DNA from: Shewanella mangrovi | GTDB lineage: Bacteria; Pseudomonadota; Gammaproteobacteria; Enterobacterales; Shewanellaceae | Reading direction: 5' to 3' | Length of the DNA: 64,000 bases | NCBI RefSeq assembly: GCF_000753795.1 | Contig: NZ_JPEO01000018.1 | Coordinates: 19,776 to 83,775, forward strand | Part shown: positions 29,655-40,280 of the stretch, one piece after another | Layout of the letters: the number at the start of each line of letters is the position of its first letter | Numbering within the stretch: the stretch's first letter is position 1 | Notes under the pieces: generated by a model | Seen by the model: only the letters and a program-made list of their open reading frames with translations | Told to the model about the DNA's origin: nothing | Database searches by the model: none | Position numbers and translations under genes: made by a program

Positions 29655-30297
29655 TCCTATTTTGGCTACGCTGCTACTGGCCTGCTCTACGGTCAGTTAT
29701 GCCGCGGAGAACACTGACAACAGTTCACCCCTAACCCAATTACAGCAGCTGTGGGCAGAGAATAACTACCAACTTAAAGGCGATGCGCAAGAAAAAGCAT
29801 TTGAGTCGCTGCTGAAAACCGCTGATGAGACGTTGAAAAGCCATACGGATGACGCCAACATTCTCATCTGGCATGGCATTATCAACTCGACGTTTGCTGG
29901 CGTCACTGGCGGACTAAGTGCACTTAAGTATGCAAAAATCGCGAAAAAGGACTTCGAGCAGGCGTTAAAAATCAATCCTGAAGCGCTGCACGGTTCGGCC
30001 TATACCAGCTTAGGGGTGCTCTATTTTAAAGTACCAGGCTGGCCAATTGGCTTTGGCGATGATGACAAGGCACAAGAGCTGCTGCAAAAAGCGTTAACGC
30101 TTAACCCAGATGGTATCGACAGCAACTACTTCTACGCTGAGTTTTTGCGCGATGATGACAAGTATCAGCAAGCTAAACAGTATTACCAAAAGGCATTAGC
30201 CGCAGCACCACGAGTAGGTCGTGAGGTAGCAGATGCGGGACGGCGGCAGGAGATTGAGACCGCTATGGCCGATGTCGAAAAACATCTTAAACAATGA
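29641..30297 (+). CDS. Exported TPR-repeat protein
   Basis: A 218-residue protein with an N-terminal signal (MKLLNPILATLLLACSTVSYA). LLAC could be a lipobox with Cys15, or cleavage could follow SYA. The mature part holds TPR-like helices (DFEQALKINPEALHGSAYTSLGVLYF, AQELLQKALTLNPDGIDSNYFYAEFL, YQQAKQYYQKALAAAP), similar to TRAP-associated TatT-like lipoproteins. GGAG precedes the ATG. It is the last gene of the hemolysin/ligase/oxidase/SDR run and the only exported one. Confidence 0.85.
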   Translation: MKLLNPILATLLLACSTVSYAAENTDNSSPLTQLQQLWAENNYQLKGDAQEKAFESLLKTADETLKSHTDDANILIWHGIINSTFAGVTGGLSALKYAKIAKKDFEQALKINPEALHGSAYTSLGVLYFKVPGWPIGFGDDDKAQELLQKALTLNPDGIDSNYFYAEFLRDDDKYQQAKQYYQKALAAAPRVGREVADAGRRQEIETAMADVEKHLKQ

Positions 30298-30425
30298 AGC
30301 GTGTCAACCGTCAGATTTTTATAAAAAAAGCTTAAATATCAAAAGACAAATCTAGGTTATTAGGTAATAATCGCCCGCCGTTGGCTCAGGCAATATTGCG
30401 TTAATCATAGGTTTGTCTTTTTTAT

Positions 30426-30932
30426 ATGAAAACTCTCCCAGCAAAAGGACGGTCAGGCGGGTTTACTCTTATCGAGTTGGTCGTGGTGATCATTATTTTA
30501 GGTATTTTAGCGGTGATAGCCGCACCTAAATTTGTCAATATGAGCAGTGATGCTCGCTCTATGGTACTCAGGCAGATGCAGGCAGCGGTCAAATCGGCCA
30601 ATATGCAGGTGTTTGCCAAATCACAAATGCCCAGTTTTACGACTCAAGCGGTGGCTAATCGCAGTGATTTACTGGATGTTGATTTAGATGGTAACGGCAG
30701 CTTTGAAACGCGACTGAAGAACGGCTATCTGGATAATACTGATGTGCTACAACGGCTTGATATTGATGAAGATAAGCTAGCCCATCAGGAAGAAAATAGT
30801 GACAATCTCTATATCGGCTATGACCTCAACGGCGACAGCAATGTTAACGATGATCAGTGCTATTTTCTCTACACGCAGGCGGCAGATAGTACAACACCGC
30901 CAGTTTACAGCATTGAAAATAGTGGCTGTTAG
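30426..30932 (+). CDS. Type IV pilin-like protein (MSHA-like prepilin)
   Basis: Class III signal: prepilin peptidase should cut between G12 and F13 in [16 protein letters not shown], with the conserved Glu at mature position 5. A single N-terminal helix is followed by a variable, acidic C-terminal domain with two cysteines ([12 protein letters not shown]) that could form the D-loop disulfide. Length 168. VDLDGNG and [11 protein letters not shown] look like calcium-binding loops. No pilus assembly genes lie nearby, so it is an orphan (minor) pilin. Confidence 0.88.
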   Translation: MKTLPAKGRSGGFTLIELVVVIIILGILAVIAAPKFVNMSSDARSMVLRQMQAAVKSANMQVFAKSQMPSFTTQAVANRSDLLDVDLDGNGSFETRLKNGYLDNTDVLQRLDIDEDKLAHQEENSDNLYIGYDLNGDSNVNDDQCYFLYTQAADSTTPPVYSIENSGC

Positions 30933-30960
30933 ATAATTACGTTCATCAGTGTCGCCAACC

Positions 30961-31001
30961 CCAACAAAAAAACGCAGCCAAGTGCTGCGTTTTTTTGTTG
31001 G
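30961..31001. terminator. Bidirectional terminator between the pilin and ybeL
   Basis: An 18-bp stem (CCAACAAAAAAACGCAGC with its complement) around the loop CAAGT, with T-runs on each strand. It serves the converging pilin and ybeL transcripts. Confidence 0.88.
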
Positions 31002-31022
31002 CCGTGCTTTACACAACAATCG

Positions 31023-31523
31023 CTAAGGTAATAACGCTTCGCGGGTAAACTCACGATTATCGCAATTAGGACATTCGGGAATAATCCCCGTAAATTCAAT
31101 GCTCATACTGTGGCCGCATTTAGAACAGCGCAACTGGCCTTGGCTTACCACATCGCCAGTATGGTAGACACCCGCCTGCTTAAACTGTTGCGACAACTCA
31201 TGCCATTCCACCTGGCTGCGATCACTAATTTCCCCCAACCAATGCCACAACGAGTTTTCAAGGCCAATAACACTGGGGCTATAACTCATATCGGTTTGCA
31301 TCTTCTGCTTGATAAAACTGTCGATATCTCGCTTCAAGAACCCTTCGACCAAGGCGAGTTCTTCCTCAGATGCCTTGCGTTTCAACGCCAGATATTCTCG
31401 ACTGTGGGTGATTGCCTCATAAAGCGCATTAATACTCAATGAGCTGTCATCACGATATTGCTCTGCCACTTTGTCCATCAATGACTGATAGAGTGTCAGT
31501 AATTTTTCACTTTTCTCGTTCAT
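31023..31523 (-). CDS. ybeL: DUF1451 zinc-ribbon protein YbeL
   Basis: A 166-residue soluble protein: helical N terminus, then a C-terminal zinc ribbon CSKCGHSM...CPNCDNREF. It matches E. coli YbeL, which also sits divergent from leuS. ATG 31523 is chosen because AAGGAG lies eight bases upstream; a GTG two codons earlier would be too close. Function is unknown. Confidence 0.9.
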   Translation of the reverse strand: MNEKSEKLLTLYQSLMDKVAEQYRDDSSLSINALYEAITHSREYLALKRKASEEELALVEGFLKRDIDSFIKQKMQTDMSYSPSVIGLENSLWHWLGEISDRSQVEWHELSQQFKQAGVYHTGDVVSQGQLRCSKCGHSMSIEFTGIIPECPNCDNREFTREALLP

Positions 31524-31642
31524 GACCACGACTCCTTAACTCCGGTCTTTGTTAAAGACTCACTTCTGGTTTATCCTATGCGGATTTGAAAGCGCCCCTA
31601 TGCGCAAATGACAATTTATGGGCGGCAAAGCCGAGAATCCTG

Positions 31643-34222
31643 ATGCAAGAACAATATAATCCTTCAGAAATTGAAGCCCGTGTTCAACAAGATTGGGCTG
31701 AACACAAAACCTTTGAAGTGACAGAAGACCCAAATAAAGAAAAATTCTACTGTCTCTCTATGTTCCCTTATCCGTCCGGCCGCCTGCATATGGGACACGT
31801 CCGTAACTACACGATAGGTGATGTAGTAGCGCGTTTCCAGCGTTTACAAGGAAAAAATGTCCTGCAACCAGTTGGTTGGGATGCCTTTGGTCTGCCAGCA
31901 GAAAACGCGGCTATCAAGAATGCCTCTGCGCCTGCGCCATGGACTTACGAAAATATCGATTACATGAAAAACCAGCTGAAAATGCTGGGGTTTGGCTACG
32001 ACTGGAGCCGTGAAATCGCCACCTGTACGCCAGAGTACTACCGTTGGGAACAGTGGTTTTTCACTAAGCTGTATGAAAAAGGCTTGGTTTACAAAAAGAC
32101 CTCTTCAGTGAACTGGTGTCCAAACGACCAAACTGTACTGGCTAACGAACAGGTTCAAGACGGTTGCTGCTGGCGCTGTGATACCAAGGTTGAGCAGAAA
32201 GAAATTCCGCAGTGGTTTGTAAAAATCACCGATTATGCCGAAGAACTGCTGAACGATATCGATACCCTTGAAGGTTGGCCGGAGCAGGTGAAAACCATGC
32301 AACGCAACTGGATTGGTCGTTCAGAAGGTGTGGAAATGACCTTCGCAGTAGACGGTAGCGATGAAACCTTCGATATCTACACTACTCGTCCAGATACTGT
32401 TTACGGCGTGACTTACGTGGCGATTGCTGCGGCGCACCCACTGGCACTGAAAGCTGCTGAAACCAATCCTGAGCTAGCTGCATTTGTTGAAGAATGCAAA
32501 CAAAGCAAAGCGTCTGAAGCTGAGCTGGCCACCATGGAGAAAAAAGGTGTTGCCACTGGTCTGTATGCGATTCACCCACTGACTGGCGCCAAAGTTCCGG
32601 TATGGGCGGCTAACTTCGTACTGATGAACTACGGTACTGGCGCGGTAATGTCTGTGCCGGCGCACGATCAACGTGACTACGAATTTGCCACTAAATACGG
32701 TTTAGATATCAAAGCGGTTATCAAACCAGCTGACGGCGAAGCGGACGTATCAAACGAAGCTTACACCGACAAAGGCGTACTGTTTGATTCAGCCGAATTC
32801 TCTGGCCTAGCATTTGCCGAAGCGTTTGATGGCATCGCCAACAAACTCGAAGCAGAAGGCAAAGGCAAACGCCAAGTGAACTACCGTCTGCGTGACTGGG
32901 GCGTAAGCCGCCAACGTTACTGGGGCGCACCTATTCCAATGGTGACCTTAGAAGACGGCACCGTAATGCCAACACCCGAAGATCAACTGCCAGTGATCCT
33001 GCCAGAAGATGTGGTGATGGACGGCGTACAAAGCCCAATCAAAGCTGACAAAGCGTGGGCGCAAACGACTGTAAATGGTCAGCCAGCACTGCGTGAAACC
33101 GACACCTTCGATACCTTTATGGAATCAAGCTGGTACTACGCCCGTTACTGTTCACCTCAAGCGGATCAAATGCTGGACCCAAGCAAAGCCAACTACTGGC
33201 TGCCAGTGGATCAGTATATCGGCGGTATCGAACACGCCTGTATGCACTTGTTGTACTTCCGCTTCTTCCACAAACTGCTGCGTGATGCCGGTTTGGTTAA
33301 CTCTAATGAGCCAGCAAAACGTCTGTTGACCCAAGGTATGGTACTGGCTGATGCCTTCTACTACACCGACGACAAAGGCGCCCGCGTTTGGGTTTCACCG
33401 CTGGATGTCACCGTTGAAGAACGTGACGACAAAGGCCGTATCGTGAAAGCGGTAGACAGCCAAGGTCATGAACTGGTTTACACCGGCATGAGCAAGATGT
33501 CGAAATCGAAAAACAACGGTATCGACCCGCAACTGATGGTAGAGAAGTACGGCGCTGACACCGTACGTCTGTTTATGATGTTTGCTGCACCACCAGAAAT
33601 GACGCTGGAATGGCAAGAATCAGGCGTTGAAGGCGCACACCGCTTTATCAAACGTCTGTGGAAACTGGCCTTTGAATTGAGCGAAGCTGGCGAAGTGCCA
33701 GCGCTGGATGTGAAAGCGCTGAATGCCGATCAAAAAGCCCTGCGTCGCGAACTGCACAAAACCATCGCCAAAGTGACTGATGATATCGGTCGCCGCCAGA
33801 TGTTCAATACTGCGGTGGCTGCGGTAATGGAGCTGATGAACCACCTGCAAAAAGCACCACAAACCAGCGAGCAAGATAAAGCCCTGTTGGTTGAAGCACT
33901 GACGGCTGTGGTGCGTTTGCTGTACCCAATCACGCCACACCTGAGTTCAGTGCTGTGGTCTGAGTTGGGCAACACCGATGCGATTGAAACTGCGGCATGG
34001 CCGGAAGTTGATGAAAGCGCCTTGGTGGAAGATAGCAAACTCATTGTGGTGCAAGTAAACGGCAAACTGCGTGCTAAAATCACCGTAGCGGCCGATGCCA
34101 CCAAAGAGCAAGTTGAAGCTCTGGCAATGGCTGATGAGCAAGTGCAAAAATATGTTGAAGGCGTCACTGTACGCAAAGTGATTTTTGTACCTGGCAAACT
34201 GCTCAATATCGTTGCCAACTGA
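31643..34222 (+). CDS. leuS: Leucyl-tRNA synthetase
   Basis: Class I synthetase charging tRNA-Leu. The HIGH-type motif HMGH is at 49-52 ([14 protein letters not shown]), the CP1 editing domain is in the middle ([16 protein letters not shown]), and KMSKS is at 618-622. [18 protein letters not shown] is the family N terminus, so ATG 31643 is preferred over the longer frame from 31586. Length 859. Co-directional with lptE 11 bases downstream. Confidence 0.97.
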   Translation: MQEQYNPSEIEARVQQDWAEHKTFEVTEDPNKEKFYCLSMFPYPSGRLHMGHVRNYTIGDVVARFQRLQGKNVLQPVGWDAFGLPAENAAIKNASAPAPWTYENIDYMKNQLKMLGFGYDWSREIATCTPEYYRWEQWFFTKLYEKGLVYKKTSSVNWCPNDQTVLANEQVQDGCCWRCDTKVEQKEIPQWFVKITDYAEELLNDIDTLEGWPEQVKTMQRNWIGRSEGVEMTFAVDGSDETFDIYTTRPDTVYGVTYVAIAAAHPLALKAAETNPELAAFVEECKQSKASEAELATMEKKGVATGLYAIHPLTGAKVPVWAANFVLMNYGTGAVMSVPAHDQRDYEFATKYGLDIKAVIKPADGEADVSNEAYTDKGVLFDSAEFSGLAFAEAFDGIANKLEAEGKGKRQVNYRLRDWGVSRQRYWGAPIPMVTLEDGTVMPTPEDQLPVILPEDVVMDGVQSPIKADKAWAQTTVNGQPALRETDTFDTFMESSWYYARYCSPQADQMLDPSKANYWLPVDQYIGGIEHACMHLLYFRFFHKLLRDAGLVNSNEPAKRLLTQGMVLADAFYYTDDKGARVWVSPLDVTVEERDDKGRIVKAVDSQGHELVYTGMSKMSKSKNNGIDPQLMVEKYGADTVRLFMMFAAPPEMTLEWQESGVEGAHRFIKRLWKLAFELSEAGEVPALDVKALNADQKALRRELHKTIAKVTDDIGRRQMFNTAVAAVMELMNHLQKAPQTSEQDKALLVEALTAVVRLLYPITPHLSSVLWSELGNTDAIETAAWPEVDESALVEDSKLIVVQVNGKLRAKITVAADATKEQVEALAMADEQVQKYVEGVTVRKVIFVPGKLLNIVAN

Positions 34223-34233
34223 TAAGGGATTTC

Positions 34234-34743
34234 ATGCTGAAAACTATGATGCGTTTGAAGCCTCTGACAGCCTGCTTTCTGGCACTGGTGATGCTCACCA
34301 GTGCTGGCTGCGGCTTTCATTTGCAAGGCAGCTATTCGATTCCAAAAGAACTGCGGGTATTGAGCCTGCAAACTCAGGATCAATACAGCGAGCTTAGCCG
34401 CTTAGTGCGCGATCGCTTACGTTTGCACAATATTGATGTGCAGCCCGTCAGCAAGACGTTACCGCGCCTGACGCTGATTAAAGATTCGCTGGAACGTTCA
34501 ACGCTGTCACTCTATTCAACCGGTAATGTGGCCGAATATGAGCTGATTTATCACGTTGACTTCAGTGTGGCGCTGCCGAATAAAGAAGCACAGAAATTCA
34601 GCACCGAAATTCGTCGTGATTATCAGGACGACCCGCGTACCGCGCTGGCAAAAAGTCGTGAGATGAACTTGCTGGTAAAAGAGATGCGGGCGCAGGCCGC
34701 CGATTATATTATTCAGACGTTGGCTTCTACTGAGGTTAACTGA
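34234..34743 (+). CDS. lptE: LPS-assembly lipoprotein LptE
   Basis: Outer-membrane lipoprotein that plugs the LptD barrel and helps export lipopolysaccharide. The lipobox SAGC places the acylated Cys at 26, followed by the family's GFHLQGSYSIP. Length 169. It lies between leuS and holA, as in E. coli. The stop overlaps the holA start by one base (TGATG). Confidence 0.94.
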   Translation: MLKTMMRLKPLTACFLALVMLTSAGCGFHLQGSYSIPKELRVLSLQTQDQYSELSRLVRDRLRLHNIDVQPVSKTLPRLTLIKDSLERSTLSLYSTGNVAEYELIYHVDFSVALPNKEAQKFSTEIRRDYQDDPRTALAKSREMNLLVKEMRAQAADYIIQTLASTEVN

Positions 34744-35774
34744 TGCGGGTTTATCCGGATCAACTCCATCGCCAACTCAACACGCTCAAACCTTGCTATC
34801 TGCTCTTTGGCGACGACCCATGGTTGTTAAATCACGCCAAAGAGCAACTTATTGCTGCCGCACGCGCACAAGGATTTGAAGAGCGTATTCAACTGGAACA
34901 GGACAACAGCTTTAGCTGGCAAGAGCTCGCCAATGAGTGGAATGCCATGAGCTTGTTCGCCAGTCGCCGCATTATCGAACTGCATCTACCTCAAGCCAAA
35001 CCGGGCACTGAAGGCAGCGCTATGCTGCAACAACTGCTCAACAGCCAAAACCACGATGTGTTGCTGATCATCACTGGCGCTAAATTAGCGCGTGAACAGC
35101 AGTCGAGTAAATGGTTTAAGGCGCTGGATAAAGACGGAATTTTTGTGCCCTGCACCACGCCTGAAACTGCGCAATTTCAGCGCTGGCTCGATGGCCGCGT
35201 CCAGTTCTATCGACTTAACCTACAAGCCGACGCACGAGCGATGTTGATGAATCTCTACGAAGGCAACCTGTTAGCCGCTGACCAAGCCTTGCAACTGCTA
35301 CAACTTTTAGCAGCCACTAGGCCAATTAGCGCTGCCGAACTGACGCAGTATTTCGAAGATCAGTCGCGCTTTAACGTATTCCAACTGGTTGACGCTTTGT
35401 TGGAAAATCGCCAAGAGAAAGCACAGCACATTCTGGTGCAGCTCAAAGCCGAAGATACCGCCATGCCCATCATTCATTGGGCGCTGCAAAAAGAGTTAAC
35501 AATTCTGTGGCAGTTACAATCAGCAGCGAACGCACGGCAACCACTCACGCCAATCTACAGCAAATTACGTATCTGGGATAAACGTCAGCCGTTGTATCAA
35601 GCGGCATTATCGCGTTTATCACTTGAGGCGATTGAAGAAATGCTGTCGTTATGCTCCAGCTTAGAACTCAGGCTCAAGCAACAAGGTCTTGAAGATTGGA
35701 CCGGTGTTAGCCATCTGTGTTTACTGTTCGACGCCGACACGCACGCACAATTGAAAACCTTTGGATTGAACTAA
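34743..35774 (+). CDS. holA: DNA polymerase III delta subunit
   Basis: The clamp-loader subunit that opens the beta ring. It begins MRVYPDQLHRQLNTLKPCYLLFGDDPWLLNHAKEQL, the recognised AAA+-like N terminus with a degenerate P-loop. Length 343 is normal. It overlaps lptE by one base and nadD by one base (TAATG), implying coupled translation. Confidence 0.95.
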   Translation: MRVYPDQLHRQLNTLKPCYLLFGDDPWLLNHAKEQLIAAARAQGFEERIQLEQDNSFSWQELANEWNAMSLFASRRIIELHLPQAKPGTEGSAMLQQLLNSQNHDVLLIITGAKLAREQQSSKWFKALDKDGIFVPCTTPETAQFQRWLDGRVQFYRLNLQADARAMLMNLYEGNLLAADQALQLLQLLAATRPISAAELTQYFEDQSRFNVFQLVDALLENRQEKAQHILVQLKAEDTAMPIIHWALQKELTILWQLQSAANARQPLTPIYSKLRIWDKRQPLYQAALSRLSLEAIEEMLSLCSSLELRLKQQGLEDWTGVSHLCLLFDADTHAQLKTFGLN

Positions 35775-36421
35775 TGCGGATAGGTATTTTTGGCGGCACT
35801 TTCGATCCAGTTCATTATGGTCATCTGCGTCCTGCTGAAGCGGTGCGACAACAACTTAAGCTTGATGAACTGTGGTTAATGCCCAATCGCATTCCGCCAC
35901 ATAAAGCCGCTGCCAGCGCCACGGTCGAGCAGCGACTGCAAATGTTGGCATTAGCTCAACAGGAATTTCCAGCCTTTTCGATTTGCGATATTGAGCTTAA
36001 GCGTGATGTTCCCTCCTATAGTGTGGTGACGCTGGAACAACTTATCAGCACCCGCCCACAAGATAACTTCTATTTTATTATGGGCACCGACTCCTTAGTG
36101 ACGCTATCCACCTGGCATCAATGGCAACAGCTGTTTGCGTTATGTCATTTGGTGATCTGTGGTCGTGATGGCTGGCAACTTACGCAGGACAATCCGGTGT
36201 GGCCACAATGGCAACGGCGCCATATTAGCGGGGAGCAACACCTGCAACAGCATGCAACAGTGCGAAGTGGCGATATTGTTCAGCTCGATATTGAGCTGCA
36301 ACCTTACGCCTCAACCCAATTGCGGCACGCGCTAGAGGTAGGCGATATTAATGCCTGCCAGCAAGCAGTCCCCGCAGCCGTACTCGATTTCATTTTACAG
36401 CAGCAGTTATATCAAAGCTGA
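35774..36421 (+). CDS. nadD: Nicotinate-mononucleotide adenylyltransferase
   Basis: Transfers AMP to nicotinate mononucleotide in NAD synthesis. GGTFDPVHYGH (7-17) is the nucleotidyltransferase HxGH motif. The C-terminal pair is represented by YASTQLRHAL (S-T-x-L-R type). ATG 35774 overlaps the holA stop by one base. Length 215. Confidence 0.95.
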   Translation: MRIGIFGGTFDPVHYGHLRPAEAVRQQLKLDELWLMPNRIPPHKAAASATVEQRLQMLALAQQEFPAFSICDIELKRDVPSYSVVTLEQLISTRPQDNFYFIMGTDSLVTLSTWHQWQQLFALCHLVICGRDGWQLTQDNPVWPQWQRRHISGEQHLQQHATVRSGDIVQLDIELQPYASTQLRHALEVGDINACQQAVPAAVLDFILQQQLYQS

Positions 36422-36482
36422 TACGAACACTATTTGCCGCTATACTAGCGCGCCCAAATAACCGACGAATGAGGAACTGCAC

Positions 36483-36806
36483 GTGCAAAGCACGGAACTA
36501 AAAGCCTTTGTTGTAGACAAAGTTGAAGATATTAAAGCGAAAGATATTGTGGTCTTGGACGTACGTGAAAAATCCAACGTTACCGATTTTATGGTGATTT
36601 GTACCGGTACTTCTAACACCCATTTACGCGCGATTGCCGATAACTTAGTACGCGAAGCTAAAACGGCGGGCGTCGAACCTTTAGGGGTTGAAGGTCGTGA
36701 CAGTAACGAATGGGTACTGGTAGACCTTGGTGATGTGATTGTACATGTAATGCAAGATGCAACACGCGAGCAATATCAACTTGAAAAACTCTGGTCAGAA
36801 ATTTAA
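36483..36806 (+). CDS. rsfS: Ribosomal silencing factor RsfS
   Basis: Binds ribosomal protein L14 and blocks subunit joining in starvation. The 107-residue protein has KSNVTDFMVICTGTSNTHLRAIADN and PLGVEGRDSNEWVLVDLGDVIVHVM, matching the family closely. GTG 36483 follows GAGGAACTGCAC. It sits between nadD and rlmH as in most gammaproteobacteria. Confidence 0.96.
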   Translation: MQSTELKAFVVDKVEDIKAKDIVVLDVREKSNVTDFMVICTGTSNTHLRAIADNLVREAKTAGVEPLGVEGRDSNEWVLVDLGDVIVHVMQDATREQYQLEKLWSEI

Positions 36807-36812
36807 GCGCTT

Positions 36813-37283
36813 ATGAAACTGCAATTGATTGCCGTTGGCACCAAAATGCCCGACTGGGTCACTCGCGGATTTGAAGAATATCAGCGCCGTTTTCCGCGTG
36901 ATATGCCATTTGAGTTGATTGAGATCCCGGCGGGCAAACGGGGTAAAAACGCCGATATCGCGCGCATTCTGCAAAAAGAAGGCGAAGCGATGCTAGCGGC
37001 GGTAGCCAAGGGCAATCATATCGTCTCACTCGATCTTCCCGGTAAAAACTGGACCACTCCTGAGCTGGCCAGCAATCTAGAGAAGTGGCAGCTTGATGGT
37101 CGCGATGTCAGTCTGCTGATTGGCGGGCCGGAAGGATTAGCACCTGCGTGCAAACAAGCGGCGGCGCAAAGCTGGTGTTTATCTGCGTTAACGCTGCCCC
37201 ATCCCTTGGTACGGGTGGTGGTAGCAGAAAGCCTCTACCGCGCGTGGAGCATTAACAATAATCATCCCTACCACCGGGAATAA
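36813..37283 (+). CDS. rlmH: 23S rRNA pseudouridine-1915 N3-methyltransferase
   Basis: SPOUT methyltransferase acting on the assembled 70S ribosome (helix 69). It begins [16 protein letters not shown] and ends [27 protein letters not shown], which are the family termini. [11 protein letters not shown] is the SAM-binding knot. Length 156. It follows rsfS by six bases. Confidence 0.97.
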   Translation: MKLQLIAVGTKMPDWVTRGFEEYQRRFPRDMPFELIEIPAGKRGKNADIARILQKEGEAMLAAVAKGNHIVSLDLPGKNWTTPELASNLEKWQLDGRDVSLLIGGPEGLAPACKQAAAQSWCLSALTLPHPLVRVVVAESLYRAWSINNNHPYHRE

Positions 37284-37316
37284 CCTCGTTTTCGCAACAA
37301 AGGACGGAGAGACTCA

Positions 37317-39182
37317 GTGCATAGAAGAAAGCGCATTACCATGCACGACCATGCGGCGGAAGCGTCACTGTTTAAGCGCCGCGCGCTGTTTACCTTCGTT
37401 TGTGTGTTACTGCTGATTGGGGTGTTGATCGGCAACCTTTATCATCTGCAGATCACCGCCTTTAAAGATTACACCACCCGTTCCAACGACAACCGTATTC
37501 GGGTGATCCCGATAGCGCCTAGCCGTGGGTTAATTTACGACCGCAACGGTAAACTATTGGCCGAGAACCAACCGTTTTACTCACTTGAAGTGGTGCCGGA
37601 AAAGGTAAAAGACATTCCGGCCATGCTTGATGAGCTATCGAAAGTTATCCCCATCAGCGACGAAGAACGCCAAGATTTTACCGATGCGCTCAAGTTTCAC
37701 CGTCGCTTTAAGCCACTGACATTAAAAAGCCGGCTTACTGAAGAGCAAGTGGCGGAATTTAGTGTTAATCAATACAAATTCGACGGTGTTTCGGTAGAAG
37801 CTGGGCTGGATCGCTTTTATCCACAAGGAATGTTGCTAACACACGTGCTTGGCTATGTCGCACGCATCAATAACCGTGACCGCACTACACTGGAACAAGC
37901 AGGTAAATGGTCAGACTATGCTGCGACGAATAATATTGGTAAGCAGGGCATCGAAAAATTTTATGAGGCGCTACTGCACGGTAAACCTGGTCATATGGAA
38001 GAAGAGGTGAACAACCTCGGCCGTCATATTCGCACCTTAAAAGTTGAGCCGCCAGAGCCGGGACAAGATCTCTACCTGACACTCGACTTAGAACTACAGA
38101 AAAAAGCGATGGAGCTATTGGCGGGACGCCGCGGTTCAATTGTCGCCATAGATCCGCGCGACGGTGGCATTCTCGCCATGGCCTCTAGTCCGAGCTATGA
38201 CCCGAACCAATTTGTGCATGGCATTAGCAGTAAAGCTTATAGCCACCTGTTGAACTCACCCGACCGACCACTCATTAACCGCGCTACTCAAGGGCAATAT
38301 GCACCGGCGTCCACCATTAAGCCGATCATGGCATTGATGGGGCTTGACGATAATATCGTCACCGAGAAAACCCGCGTTTGGGACCCAGGTTATTGGCAGA
38401 TCCCCGGCGTAGAACGTAAATACCGCGACTGGAAACGTTGGGGCCATGGTTGGGTTGATGTTTATGGCGCTATCGTTCATTCCTGCGACATCTATTTCTA
38501 CGAGCTGGCGTATAAGTCAGGCATTGACCGTATCAGTAACTTTATGGGCCAGTTTGGTTTCGGCCAAAACACCGGCATCGACATTTTTGAAGAATCCGCT
38601 GGCAATATGCCATCTCGGGACTGGAAGCGCCTCAAATACAATCAGCCTTGGTATATCGGCGATACCATCTCCATCGGTATCGGTCAGGGCTATTGGACGA
38701 CGACACCGTTGCAGTTAGCGACAGCGGTGACCATTCTCGCCGACAAGGGCAAGCACTATACGCCGCACTTGTTGAGATCCATTAAAGATGCCACCTCTAA
38801 GATTGACTCGCCGGTCGACCAGCAGCCGCCGATAGTGCTGAACGATCAACATCATTGGGATGAAATTGCTGAGGCAATGCGCCAAACCGCAGATCGGTCG
38901 CGCTTTAAAGACGCGCCCTACACAGCAGCAATGAAGACAGGTACTGCACAGGTATTTAGTGTGGCGGAGGATGAAAAGTACGATGCCGACACTATCGATG
39001 AGAAGCTGCGTGATAACGCATTGATCGTGGCGTATGCGCCGTTTGAAAATCCGAAGATTGTGCTGGCCGTGGTACTGGAAAACGCGGGTTGGGGGGGCGC
39101 CAATGCCGGCCCCGTGGCGCGGGAAATGTTGGACGATTTTATGCTGCGGGATAAATGGGAGTTGAAACATGCAGAACAATAA
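37317..39182 (+). CDS. mrdA: Penicillin-binding protein 2 (elongasome transpeptidase)
   Basis: Transpeptidase that, with RodA, elongates the rod. One N-terminal membrane helix (about 24-40), then the dimerisation domain ([17 protein letters not shown]). The active site SxxK is S332-K335 in APASTIKP, an SxN-like SCD follows, and KTG starts at K540 (MKTGTAQVF). GTG 37317 has GGAG eight bases upstream; ATG 37341 is possible. A run of seven G lies at 39091-39097 near the 3' end. It overlaps mrdB by 14 bases. Confidence 0.95.
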   Translation: MHRRKRITMHDHAAEASLFKRRALFTFVCVLLLIGVLIGNLYHLQITAFKDYTTRSNDNRIRVIPIAPSRGLIYDRNGKLLAENQPFYSLEVVPEKVKDIPAMLDELSKVIPISDEERQDFTDALKFHRRFKPLTLKSRLTEEQVAEFSVNQYKFDGVSVEAGLDRFYPQGMLLTHVLGYVARINNRDRTTLEQAGKWSDYAATNNIGKQGIEKFYEALLHGKPGHMEEEVNNLGRHIRTLKVEPPEPGQDLYLTLDLELQKKAMELLAGRRGSIVAIDPRDGGILAMASSPSYDPNQFVHGISSKAYSHLLNSPDRPLINRATQGQYAPASTIKPIMALMGLDDNIVTEKTRVWDPGYWQIPGVERKYRDWKRWGHGWVDVYGAIVHSCDIYFYELAYKSGIDRISNFMGQFGFGQNTGIDIFEESAGNMPSRDWKRLKYNQPWYIGDTISIGIGQGYWTTTPLQLATAVTILADKGKHYTPHLLRSIKDATSKIDSPVDQQPPIVLNDQHHWDEIAEAMRQTADRSRFKDAPYTAAMKTGTAQVFSVAEDEKYDADTIDEKLRDNALIVAYAPFENPKIVLAVVLENAGWGGANAGPVAREMLDDFMLRDKWELKHAEQ

Positions 39183-40269
39183 ACCCAATTTCTGGCAGAA
39201 ACTGCATATCGACCTTCCGCTGCTGCTAGGGCTGCTGGCATTGATGGGCTACGGCCTATTTATTATCTATTCTGCTGGCGGCGAGAGCATGGCAATGCTT
39301 GACCGCCAGGTGGTCCGCATGGGGTTATCGCTGGGGCTGATGTTTGTGCTGGCACAGATTAATCCTGAGGTGTATCGCCGCTGGGCACTGCCGATCTATA
39401 TCGCCGGGGTGGCGCTGCTATTGGCGGTCGCGTTTTTTGGTGAAATTAACAAGGGCGCTCAGCGTTGGCTTAATCTGGGCTTTATGGAATTTCAGCCATC
39501 GGAGCTGATGAAGTTGGCTTTTCCTATCACGATGGCATGGTACATCAGTAAATTCCCGCTACCGCCGAAAAAACGCTATCTTGCTGGTGCCGCGATTATC
39601 CTACTGGTACCGACCTTGCTGATCGCTAAACAGCCCGATTTGGGGACCTCCATTCTGGTGGCTGCATCTGGGATTTTTGTGCTGTTTTTATCCGGTATGA
39701 GCTGGACCATCGTGGGTGGCATTGTGGTATCTGTATTGGCATTTTTGCCAGTTCTGTGGTTCTTTTTGATGCATGATTATCAACGCAACCGAGTACTGAC
39801 CCTACTCAATCCAGAAGCAGATCCACTCGGCACGGGTTACCACATTATTCAATCGAAAATCGCTATCGGCTCCGGTGGCTTGTGGGGCAAAGGCTGGCTC
39901 GATGGCACCCAATCACAGTTAGAGTTTTTGCCGGAACGCCATACCGACTTCATCTTTGCGGTTATTGGCGAAGAGTTTGGTCTTATCGGCAGCCTATTTC
40001 TGCTGGCGTTATACATCTATGTTATCGGTCGCGGTCTCGTGATCGCCTCCCGCGCACAAACCAGTTTTGCCCGCTTGTTAGCAGGTTCCATCACCCTCAC
40101 CTTCTTTGTCTATGTGTTTGTGAACATTGGCATGGTGTCAGGCATTTTGCCTGTGGTCGGGGTACCATTGCCACTCATCAGCTACGGCGGCACATCAATG
40201 CTGACATTGCTTGCGGGTTTTGGCATTCTAATGAGCATTCACACTCACAGACGCTTTATCGACAGATAG
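39169..40269 (+). CDS. mrdB: RodA, SEDS-family peptidoglycan glycosyltransferase
   Basis: Polytopic membrane glycan polymerase paired with PBP2. About ten hydrophobic helices in 366 residues, with the SEDS signatures [34 protein letters not shown] and [17 protein letters not shown]. It starts within the end of mrdA (14-base overlap) and is followed by mltB, as in other gammaproteobacteria. Confidence 0.96.
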   Translation: MQNNKPNFWQKLHIDLPLLLGLLALMGYGLFIIYSAGGESMAMLDRQVVRMGLSLGLMFVLAQINPEVYRRWALPIYIAGVALLLAVAFFGEINKGAQRWLNLGFMEFQPSELMKLAFPITMAWYISKFPLPPKKRYLAGAAIILLVPTLLIAKQPDLGTSILVAASGIFVLFLSGMSWTIVGGIVVSVLAFLPVLWFFLMHDYQRNRVLTLLNPEADPLGTGYHIIQSKIAIGSGGLWGKGWLDGTQSQLEFLPERHTDFIFAVIGEEFGLIGSLFLLALYIYVIGRGLVIASRAQTSFARLLAGSITLTFFVYVFVNIGMVSGILPVVGVPLPLISYGGTSMLTLLAGFGILMSIHTHRRFIDR

Positions 40270-40280
40270 GATTACTCAAT

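Noticed and set aside
33730..34383. 217-residue open frame antisense to leuS and the start of lptE
   Set aside because: It lies entirely opposite well-supported genes, has no start signal or recognisable family, and arises from codon bias in the sense strand.
39091..39097. Seven-G run near the end of mrdA as a phase-variation site
   Set aside because: Seven is short for efficient slippage and mrdA is essential for rod shape in most relatives; the codons GGT-TGG-GGG-GGC fit the family.
39882..40280. N-terminal extension of the mltB frame by 133 residues
   Set aside because: It lies within mrdB in another frame; a signal peptide begins at ATG 40281.
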